From assembly GCF_001039355.2 (NCBI RefSeq), contig NW_019775665.1, forward strand, positions 21,535 through 85,534: a stretch of DNA of 64,000 nucleotides. The letters are read 5' to 3'. Numbering within the stretch: position 1 is the first letter of the stretch; every line of letters begins with the position of its first letter. The position numbers and the translations under genes are program-made. This DNA comes from Lingula anatina. Its lineage: Eukaryota > Brachiopoda > Lingulata > Lingulida > Lingulidae. The notes beneath the pieces were generated by a model that was not told the DNA's origin, searched no databases, and saw nothing but the letters and a program-made list of their open reading frames with translations. Shown here piece by piece: positions 1 to 9,601 of this stretch.

Positions 1-3000
1 TTCTACGGATGTTGAAACATTACGAACTGGCGGAGTGGGGGTTGTTACCACGATGGTACTACCTTCTACTCGCCTGTCAATAACTTGGCCATTCGCTCCA
101 ATAATTGATATTATAACTGTAGTCCTTTGTCCTCCGACTACAGTTTCCTCTCGAACGAAGGATCGACCGGTACTGTCAACAGTTCTGGTTGTAGTTACGA
201 CAGTTACAATGCCATTGATGTCNNNNNNNNNNNNNNNNNNNNNNNNNNNNNNNNNNNNNNNNNNNNNNNNNNNNNNNNNNNNNNNNNNNNNNNNNNNNNN
301 NNNNNNNNNNNNNNNNNNNNNNNNNNNNNNNNNNNNNNNNNNNNNNNNNNNNNNNNNNNNNNNNNNNNNNNNNNNNNNNNNNNNNNNNNNNNNNNNNNNN
401 NNNNNNNNNNNNNNNNNNNNNNNNNNNNNNNNNNNNNNNNNNNNNNNNNNNNNNNNNNNNNNNNNNNNNNNNNTCTTCCATACGACCAAGCACCTGGTTT
501 TCGGCACCTCTTGTCACCGTTGATACAATTCGCCGACCGCCCTCAATCCTCTCCGTCCGAGTCACTGTCCGTGTCTCCCTTATCGTCTGCCCGGATAATG
601 TTCCCCCTGAAACGACCTGCCCGCTTATCAAACTGGAGGAACCTGTTTGCCCAGCAATTGTTGCTGTCAGAGTTTGACCATTGCGACAACCAATGATGAC
701 TTCTCTCCCTGATGACGTCACCACCTCTCGCGGCAAAATCTCACTTGAAGTACATCCACGAATCAGAACCCGTCTTCCATTGCTTGTGAACACTTGTGAT
801 CCAGATATCCTTCCGCCGGTTATGATTATTTCTCTACTGGAAGTTGTTCCCGTTGTCGCAGTGCCTTGCCCACTGATTGAAACGGTTGTCCCCTCTGTCC
901 TGTTACTGAGAATTTGACCATTTGCGCCAATTACCGAGAGACGAACCCCGGTCTGTCTTCCCCCGACCAATGTTACTTCACGAACATATGTCTTCCCCGC
1001 ACTGTCTCGAGTTCTGGTCGTAGTAACCACCGTCAGGACTCCATTGATATCCAGTAAAGTCCTTCGCTCTATAGATCTCGAGATATTACGAACGAGTTCA
1101 GCCTCAGTGGTAGAGCTGCCACTCCCTTCAACGCGTCTGTCGATAACTTCACCATTTGCTCCAAGAAGGGTGATGACCACTCTTCTAGTTGTGCCTCCTA
1201 CAACGGTCTCTTCCTGAACGTAAGTTCTCCCTGCGCTGTCCAGGGTCCTGGTTGTCGTCACCACAGTTAACACTCCATCAATGTCGAACAACGACCTACG
1301 CTCTATCGATATTGAAATATTACGGACTGGTGGAGTGGGCGTTGTTACGACTATGGCACTACCCTCCACTCGCCTGTCAATCACTTGGCCATCTGCTCCA
1401 ATAATTGATATTATAACTGTAGTCCTTTGTCCTCCGACTACAGTTTCCTCTCGAACGAAGGATCTACCAGTACTGTCAACGGTTCTGGTTGTAGTTACTA
1501 CAGTTACAATGCCATTGATGTCAGTTGACGTTCTTCGTTCTACGGATGTTGAAACATTACGAACTGGCGGAGTGGGGGTTGTTAAAACGATGGTACTACC
1601 TTCTACTCGCCTGTCAATCACTTGGCCATTCGCTCCAATAATTGATATTATAACTGTAGTCCTTTGTCCTCCGACTACAGTTTCCTCTCGAACGAAGGAT
1701 CGACCGGTACTGTCAACAGTTCTGGTTGTAGTTACGACAGTTACAATGCCATTGATGTCAGTTGACGTTCTTCGTTCTACGGACGTTGAAACATTACGAA
1801 CTGGCGGAGTGGGGGTTGTTACAACAATGGGACTACCTTCTACTCGTCTGTCAATCACTTGGCCATTCGCTCCAATAATTAATATTATAACCGTGGTCCT
1901 TTGCCCTCCAACTACCGTTTCTTCTCGAACATAGCTTCGACCGGTACTATCAACGGTCCGTGTTGTAGTTATTACAGTTACAATGCCATTAATGTCCGTT
2001 GATGTCCTTCGTTCTACAGATGTTGAAACATTACGGACTGGTGGAGTGGGCGTTGTTACAACAATGGCACTACCTTCTACTCGCCTGTCAATCACTTGAC
2101 CATTCGCTCCAATAATTGTTATTATAACTGTGGTCCTTTGTCCTCCGACTACAGTTTCTTCTCGAACATAGGATCTACCGGTACTGTCAACGGTTCGTGT
2201 TGTAGTTACTACAGTTACAATGCCATTAATGTCCGTTGACGTTCTCCGTTCGACGGACGTTGAAACATTACGAACTGGTGGAGTGGGCGTTGTTACAACA
2301 ATGGGACTACCTTCTACTCGCCTGTCGACGACTTCTCCATTTGCCCCATACACTGTAATAATAACTGTTGATGACTGACCTCCTACGGTGGTCTCTTCAC
2401 GGACTCTAGTCTGACCATTAGGAAGTGTAGTCCTCGTGGTAGTCACTACAGTTCGGACTCCGTTAATGTCGATGGACGTTCTGCGTTCTACAGATGTACT
2501 GCCTGTCACAATCTGGCCCGATATAACGCGGCGACACGAGATGAAGACCTGACGTCCTGATGACGTCACGACTTCACGTGTCAGCGCACCACTCGCGCCG
2601 CAGCCTTGCACAACCACCTGCCTGCCATCTGACGTCAGCACTTGTCCACCTATAATTCTTGCGCCACTGATTATTCTCTCTGTCAACCCAGTGGAAGTTG
2701 ACGTGGTCAGAGATCCAAGGTTAAGAACCAGACGAGTTCCCCCAGTGACTGTTTCTCCAGTTACAACACGGCGACATCGGATGTAAATTTGTCTGCCAGA
2801 GGATGTTGTCTCCTCGCGCGTGATCACCCCTGCGCTGCCGCAGCCTTCCACCACCACCTGCCTTCCATCACCTGCAATTATCTGTCCTCCACTCACTCTA
2901 CCGCCGTTTACTAAAAACTCTCTGTTGGTGGAGAAACCGCCATTGATTATCAATCGTCCGCCAGAAGTACCAGAAGTAGTAGTAGTAGTGCGCTGTCCAT

Positions 3001-5353
3001 TTACAATGACTGTGATTTCTCGTCGACTTCCGCCCGCTGTCACGGTTCCTCCGTTAATCACTCGGCGGCAACTGAGATAGATTTGCCTCCCTGCAGACGT
3101 CTGTATTTCTCTGTTGATGGTTATCCCAGTGGAGCCGCAGCCAGGCACTTCCACCAGCCTCCCATCACTGGTGATCACCCGCCCACCAACAACCCGAGCG
3201 CCATCTAGGAGAAATTCCTGAGTGGGTGACGTAAGACCGCGTACAATAAAGCGTCCTTGTGAAACGTTGATCCCACCACCGCCACCAGAGATCCGTATGA
3301 TTCTCAACCCTCCGTTTATGATCATGAGCCTTCCAGTGATAACTCTTCCTCCACTTATTACAATCTGTCGTCTGCTCGAACTTGAGCTAGAAACAGAAGT
3401 GGAGCTAGAGCTGAAAGTGCGAGAAGAGACAGAAGTTCCCGAACCTCCATTAAGTACAGCGCCACCTCTGAGGGGTGAGGAAGCAAATCTAGGCACAGGT
3501 ACCTCGTCTACAGCAACACTGCCCTCTACCATTTGGACGTCGCTTCCAGACCCCGGGACAATGACAACTTCTTCCTCGCTTTGACCTTGACCTCCAGTCA
3601 CTGCTGTTTCTACCAGAGTTCTGTTAAGCGTGATCACGCGTCCTCCACTGAACAATCGGCCTCCATTTATTATGACTTGCCGGCCGTCAGTGGTTGTCGA
3701 TGAACCCCCTCGATCTTGTGTGACCCTCAGCGAGCCGCCAACCCGACGGATGGTCAGTTGACCTTGACCTTGACCCTGATTGACTATCACTGTCCCATCA
3801 GGCTGGACGCCGCTCACTGAACCGCTGATTGTGATTATGGAATCAGTATCGGGAACAATTTTCCCGCCGGTGATAGCAATATTGTCCCCGCCCTCAGAGA
3901 CACTACCTCCCCTTACACGAATGACTCGCCTGCTTGAAGAGGTAACCAGGTTGGAGCTTCTAGAAACAGAATCCGCTGTCGAGAGGACGGTACCAGCGGA
4001 CGCTGAGGCTCCCTGTAACACAAGAGCTGGACGTTCTCGTATCACTGCGGCTGAGAGTTGTTGTACAGGTGCACTGAGTAAAGCAGAGTTAACAAGTACT
4101 CTTGACCTGGCACTGGTGTTGCCTTCCAGGATCATCCCACACGTAATAGGGCCGGAACCTGTCACGCTGGCTGGGTCTATAGCCGTCCCTGGAGCGCACG
4201 GCATCTTATAGGCGTAACCATTGGAACACTGAACAAGAGAGCGCATGTCTTCGTGAGCATAGATGATGTTTGGAGACTCGCACGATCCTGGAAATGAAGA
4301 CGAAACTCAAATTAGTGATCGTGTGAACTTCGTGGACGCCAAAACGAGTTTAATCAGTAAAACATTTGAACTTAGTGCTGTAGGTCTGGCATTTGGTCAT
4401 TTGAAAATCAAAACGTCACCTGTTGGCGAAGATTCTTTTTCTTGTGTTAGTACGATAAAAGGCCATTGTGCTAGCTTTTGTCTATGTAAATCTAAGCAAA
4501 GCATAATGAAAATTTTAAGTGTGCCACAGAAATTATGATACAAACGTCTTCCGTGTCTAAATTAGCAAAACTGTGCCGAAATAGAGTATCAGAGGCCCGT
4601 ATTTTACTGCGTTCGTGACGTCAAAAGTTTCAGCGCGTTAGTTTTTAAGCTTACACATATTTTGAAATAAAAAATAGTAAATGCCAATAATATTGAACAT
4701 TTCATTGACACAGGGATCACGAACCTCGAAATATGCCTCCGAACGCTTTCCCCTGCTGCACCGTGGCTTGGTTCATGTTAAAAGGGTTGTGAAGTCCCGC
4801 CGACCCCGCGGCCTCGTTTGACATACGGAAACCCATGAAGTGCTCGCCGCCCGATGCTGAGTCACTGAAAAGGTAAATACAAATGGTCTTCTTATGAAAT
4901 ATGTTCATTATGATAAAGTTTTAATTTATTCGAAAAACCATATGAAATGGCAGACGAAAAGACAAAATACGCGCCTTGTGTTTTACCGATAATAAAAAAT
5001 TAAGTAGCAAATTTGGATGCCTTTGATATTTTTCTCAAAAAAAAAAAAAAAAAAAAAAAAAATCACTCTTGACTCGACAAGTGCTTACAATTTGGCTAAC
5101 TTTCTCTATCTTCTTTGATTAAAAGTAAATAAAATTTGCTTCCAAAATAGGAGCATTTTGGATTTCGCGAGGAAGGTATTTTCGCGAACAAACACGTACC
5201 AGAATCATATCAAGTAACTTTCAAGATCTTTTCTTTTTTTTTAAATTTTATCTACCTTTGTCCAGCTGATGTCCTAGTGACAGTCTGACCACATACAATG
5301 TCCAGTAATACAGCGATGACCGCCAGGTATGTCACTCGTCCTAACACCGCCAT
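1..5353 (-). CDS. Large secreted repeat protein, paralogue 1 (chitin-binding-like N-terminus; 3' end beyond window)
   Basis: I do not recognise this as a named gene. Three exons read on the minus strand: 5353-5256 (signal peptide; ATG preceded by an in-frame TAG), 4864-4725, and one giant exon from 4287 to the gap at 473, continuing in the repeat from 222 to 1. All junctions are GT-AG and the phases agree (2, then 1). About 1350 residues precede the gap. Order: signal peptide; a linker rich in Gly, Asn and Phe; a four-cysteine module with spacing C-x17-C-x9-C-x18-C and the motifs CSNG and PCAPGT, resembling part of a CBM14/peritrophin-A domain but with four rather than six cysteines; Ser/Val/Gly-rich sequence with many NGG and GGR motifs; three Cys-pair repeats; seven units of about 78 residues starting SVERR; a fourth Cys-pair repeat. 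No membrane segment is visible. An extracellular matrix, cuticle, shell or mucus protein is my inference. The antisense strand is also open because of the repeats. Confidence 0.85.
223..473. other. Assembly gap (251 N) inside paralogue 1
   Basis: A run of 251 Ns. The coding frame to its right (474 upward) and the repeat coding to its left (1-222) both belong to paralogue 1, but the sequence left of the gap is a near-copy of the repeat at about 1537-1758, so the gap may mark a misjoin. Confidence 0.95.
655..3221 (-). repeat. Four Cys-pair (GGR) repeats of paralogue 1
   Basis: Four copies of a 60-65 residue module lie at about 3221-3030, 2925-2738, 2684-2500 and 835-655, the last separated from the others by the SVERR array. 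Each has a G-(A/G)-R-(I/V) start, an S/T/G-D-G-R turn, a first cysteine usually in GCG, an REV/REE-x-T-S-S/A-G-R segment, and a second cysteine in ISCR or IRCR about 23-25 residues after the first. Two conserved cysteines suggest one disulfide per module. Paralogue 2 has the same module. Confidence 0.8.
890..2500 (-). repeat. Seven tandem 78-residue SVERR repeats inside paralogue 1
   Basis: Units of about 234-240 bp begin with SVERR, then D-I-N-G, a VVTTTRT strand, REE(T/V)VGG, IIGANGQVIDRRVEGS and a TPTPPVRN linker. The middle four units are nearly identical in DNA, while the outer units (near 890-1300 and 2270-2500) are more divergent, the pattern expected of unequal exchange. The alternation of short Thr/Val strands and polar turns suggests a beta-rich fold. 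I recognise no named family. Confidence 0.85.
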
Positions 5354-5466
5354 GGCCTACCTCTCTGTACCCCCGAAAGACCCTCGTCTTCACCCACTAA
5401 AATATCCCCGTATTTCAGTCGTCCAGTGCTCCTTGCTCGGTCCACTAACACTTCTGCCGGTAATAT

Positions 5467-5512
5467 CAAGTGTGATGTTTATTTAAATGCACAAACCGGG
5501 GTATATACTCAT
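5467..5512 (-). promoter_or_regulatory. Probable TATA core promoter of paralogue 1
   Basis: On the minus strand GAGTATATAC (5510-5501) lies about 30 bases upstream of an initiator-like TCACACT (near 5477-5470). This predicts a 5' UTR of about 120 bases to the ATG at 5353. A TATA promoter would suit a strongly expressed, tissue-restricted secreted protein. Motif evidence only. Confidence 0.4.
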
Positions 5513-5710
5513 ATGTTTGGGCTGATTCACTCGTCTTTTTTCTCTACACCGGGATCCTAGATCAACTACGACACACGTGTACCATAGCATATATGTTTTA
5601 AGAGACATCAATTCGCATCAGGCATTAAATTCTTATTTCTAGGAATTATGTGAATACTAGATTTGGGGACAAAAAGTTTAGTTACCTGCGTTTTACTTAA
5701 ATCATTTTTT

Positions 5711-5767
5711 TTATTTTATTTTATTTTATTTTATTTTATTTTATTTTATTTTATTTTATTTTATTTT
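5711..5767. repeat. (TTTTA)n microsatellite
   Basis: Roughly eleven tandem TTTTA units, followed by a GGGGTGGGGTGGGG stretch. A poly(A) tract of 26 bases lies further left at 5037-5062. Confidence 0.95.
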
Positions 5768-7065
5768 TGGGGGTGGGGTGGGGTGGGGGCTAATGGCCCT
5801 AGGATGTTTACACAACGTCTTCACTATGCTTATTTCAGATATCAAATGTAATGATAAAATCATATCCTTAAAATTCATCCCACCTTCTCATTTTGGTCCT
5901 ACTGCTTTATTTATTTATTTCCTTTATTTTTATTTTTGCTTTTTTTCAGACTATCTAAACATGCCCACGCCGCACCTGGACCGCACGCGAACTCAACCAG
6001 TGTGAACAGGCCTCGCGTCTTCTCCGTCATGCCGCTGGTTTGACAGATGGAGGTGGCGGTGCCGTGGAGCAGGTCTCGTCTGGGGCGTTGAAATTCTGGA
6101 CATAATTACTTAGGATGATTAATTAATCAGCTTGTCAGTGTATTATTTCCGCTCGTTTTTGTCAGGTGAGAAAGGATTGCCCACCGGTTTAATTAGACTG
6201 AAGGTGCGATTATTTATGGAACCGCTGCAGAGGACGACTGACTTGATATCCTCGCTCATGAGAAATAGAGTTATCAGGTCTATAAGTCCTAAATACTGGT
6301 AGAAATGCAAACAGAATGTTATCCAATCAAGCAATTGGATAATTTTTGAAAATGTTAAACAGGAATTGCACAGCATTTTACCAGATCATGATATTTCAGC
6401 AAAGAAACAGTCAAATCGATAGCTTCTCCTCTCTCTCCTGTCTTCTTCACAATGCCGTTTTTATTCTCAGCCAGGAAAAATTAAACATAGGATTGATCTT
6501 TAAAACATGAAATTTATACACCGACATTTTGCATTCTTTTGAGTGACCACGTGAAGCTGTGAAGATGACACGTTCATTTAGTAGACAAAATATTCTACGA
6601 TTGTATGTTAAAACTGAACTATTCAAAAGCTCTGTGAGAAAAAAGTTTTTTATCTGAAGTGTTTCTCTTGGACAAAGTAGATTTATTATTTCAAGGTTCT
6701 TATGCGTCTTGTTTTTATTTATTTCCTTTTCTTTTTCTTTTTTATGACGATAAATTTACAATGTTTTCTGTTCGCAACCTGTTGATTAATCTATTCATTT
6801 CTAATTCTTTTAAATGATACAGTGAGGTTATTCATTCATTTATCTTTCTTCCCTTTTGGTCACTTATTTATTCTTCTAGTTATTCATTTATATTTGAAAA
6901 ATTTCAGATATTTGTTTTCCTCATCTTTCATTCGTATCTGTTTGTGTCTTTTGCGTCCTGTGGATACCATACGGTACCAAGGGGCCAGTTGTGTTGGAGC
7001 AATTTATCTGGGAAAATAAATAGCACTGGATCGCACCTGTCTACGTTATGAGATCGGTCACTTGC

Positions 7066-7095
<30 letters not shown>
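7066..7095. repeat. (CT)n microsatellite
   Basis: About 15 CT dinucleotides in intergenic sequence. Confidence 0.95.
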
Positions 7096-7099
<4 letters not shown>

Positions 7100-7815
7100 G
7101 CTGATAATTGACTGCAAGCATACATTTACAGTATATTAATCATATATTTTTCTCTTAATCCCTTTGTCTTTTTGTCTCTTAGAAGAAATCTAACATACAG
7201 GAATCGCGTTATTTTTCATTTTTAACTCTCTCAATATAGTTTATGCTTTCTTATTATTATCAGATACATGTTGCAAGGTAAACGCTCTGATTTACTGGAG
7301 AGAAATACATTATTAAAACGGATATGATCGTGTATACTTTCCGAGTTTAATTAGCTTATTCCATTAATTTTAAACACAGTATAAAAAGGTGATTCCATCA
7401 AGCGTTAAATGGTTTTGTGGGGAAGTCTTAAAATGACAGAGATCTCAGGTCCACTAGATAATATATGATCATTGCTAATATTGTAGGAAAACGTTGAAAA
7501 GATAATTTTGACAAATTATGAAAATAGCACCCCCCATCCGAAAAACGAAGGAAAAAAAGATAAAGAAAAAGAGCAAAACGAGGGCGGCTGCATCATATTT
7601 TGGTGTTTATGATACTTAATAAGTGCTAGTTTGATTTCATTTTCTTAATTTCATTTGTAATAATTCAGTTAAGAACGAACTTTTTAAAAATCAGTATGCT
7701 AAAATTTAGAATTGCAAAAAAATAATATCGGGGATTGCATGATCAGAGTAATGGCTGGGAAGAAATTGAAGTCGCACAGCCATAAACAATTCTACATGTA
7801 CTCCTAACTCTCTCT

Positions 7816-8096
7816 GTCACCAACCCTGGAAGCAAACTTGTCGGTCTCCTGTCACCTTTCCTGTCACCAACCCTGTTGCCCCCTTCCTCCCCCCCTCGTC
7901 ACCTTCCATGTCGCTTTCACCTTTCCTGTCACCAACCCTGTCACCAACCCTGTCGCAACCCCCCTCCGTCACCAACCCTGCCCCCCCCCTCCCCCGTCAC
8001 CAACCCTGTCGCGCCCCCCTGACATCTTACTGTCGCCCTCCTTGTCACCCTCCCCGTCGCATTCCCTGTCACCTTCTCTGTCACCAACCCTGGAAC
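7816..8096. repeat. C-rich minisatellite with core GTCACCAACCCTG
   Basis: A strand-biased, C-rich stretch in which the 13-base core GTCACCAACCCTG recurs about seven times among related GTCACCTTCC and GTCGC units. The open frames here come from base composition and show no protein features. A run of 14 C follows at 8290-8303. Confidence 0.8.
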
Positions 8097-8969
8097 CACA
8101 CCGTGAACCAGCACCTGACATGGCTGACAGCAAGGGCATCTGGGGACCAGCACTCGGTCATCCGGTCATGGGCAGTGGTGAGGATGGGTCAGTTTTATCG
8201 GTCATACACGGTGACTATTCACTGAACACTGCTTTTTGCCCCGGAGGAAACTTAGTCGACTATTGATTAAATTCTATAGCCACTGAATGCCCCCCCCCCC
8301 CCCTGCGTGATAAATTGGGGAATATCACATGTAGTAAAGCTGCTCTGTGATGTATACCAAGATTTCCGGCCCTGGAAGGGTTGGGTGAGCGTCGAAATGG
8401 TTTCAAAGTGTGTTAGAACAGTAGTACTTGCTGCAAATGAGTGATAAATTCTAGTCTCAAACCGCCATAATTCCTTTTAAAATGAACTTGTTTCCCACAG
8501 CAATTGACATACCTTAATTTTGCATTAATTTTGTAAAAACCAGGAAGTCAGAGACAAATGGGCAGGATTCTTGCTTAATTGACAGCCCGTTAAACCATGC
8601 AGTAAAATTTAAAAATTAAGAACCACGTTCACATTTTCACGTTTTGATAATATGCTTGGGAAAAAGTTATAGGCACACAGATATTATTTAAATATATGCG
8701 TTGTATGAAATATCTTAAATTCATATAATGTAAAAACAACATCGAAATTATCTACTTGCAGGGTGTGGTGATGAGAGGCAATTTGTGTGAAAACTGCAAA
8801 TTATTTCAAACGGTCAGAAGAAGGATACTGGATACGCTAGTCTAAATACATGAGTGATATAAATCTCGGTTGGCATCGAGGGAAACTATTAAAAATGCGA
8901 TTAAAGACCATTTCATGGTGTTTATTTTTTGCCCACCACCTCCATTTATACATTAAAACAAATGGGTCA

Positions 8970-9140
8970 CAGGAGCGGATCCATATACCTTTTCTGACAG
9001 TCTTCCAAATTATCTTTGTTGGTCCATCCCCTATTTTTGACCGTCTTCCGACTTAAAAAATTAGATACCCGTCAGTATATATAACTTAAAAATCTGACTG
9101 TCTTCCAGAAGACCCAGAAGACGGCCTTAATCCGCCCCTG
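8970..9140. mobile_element. hAT-like MITE, copy 1
   Basis: A 171-bp element beginning CAGGAGCGGATC and ending CCGCCCCTG, the inverted complement. Its body (TCTGACAGTCTTCCAAA, GAAGACCCAGAAGACGGCC) matches the element at 36927-37098 almost throughout. CAGNGGCGGATC ends are typical of non-autonomous hAT transposons. No 8-bp target duplication survives here. Confidence 0.75.
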
Positions 9141-9197
9141 CGTCATAGCAACTTAAACAACAACAAAAACGTCACGCTCTTTTCACTTTTATGTATT

Positions 9198-9203
9198 TTT
9201 ATT
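9198..9203 (-). terminator. Candidate poly(A) signal of paralogue 2
   Basis: AATAAA on the minus strand, about 400 bases downstream of the stop codon of paralogue 2. Confidence 0.4.
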
Positions 9204-9601
9204 TAACATAAAATATTTTTGCTTGCAGAGTTTAATAAACACTTCGTATTAAATGTGATAACATGATGATAACGAGGCATCTTTTGCAGAGGAGCCTCTT
9301 TTCTAATACTGTCAAAGCATATCTGATAATGCTGTAATGCTGTACTATTTTTGACGGTGTTAAACTTGAGAGTAACAGGATATCGACATATAATGATATC
9401 GTGTTTAGTATTCATCAACCCTGACCTCTTACGTACACAATAGAAGTCAACATCGTTATGGCCTTTCTTTGATTTAGTTTAGAAATAATTATTACACCAT
9501 AAAAAATAAGCATAAATCAACAATAGTTATCATAATTTTATGATTTGAACCCTGTCAATGTTCATTTTTTTTCAAACAGCAAACACCTGCTTGCCATTCC
9601 T

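Larger units (their letters stand above)
5513..9197. other. Intergenic, no supported gene
   Basis: AT-rich sequence with stop codons in all frames apart from low-complexity stretches. It holds a (TTTTA)n tract, a (CT)n tract, a C-rich minisatellite and a 171-bp MITE, all listed separately. A GC-richer patch at about 5960-6095 could be upstream regulatory sequence of paralogue 1, but nothing specific supports that. Confidence 0.6.

Noticed and set aside
890-2500. CRISPR-like array
   Set aside because: The units are contiguous coding repeats of about 235 bp without spacers, in an animal genome.
681-4211. Open frames on the plus strand opposite paralogue 1
   Set aside because: They mirror the repeat periodicity of the minus-strand coding exon, have no splice-linked partners and show no domain features.
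7838-8266. Pro/Ser-rich open frame
   Set aside because: It is a reading of the GTCACCAACCCTG minisatellite; no start context, splice sites or domains.
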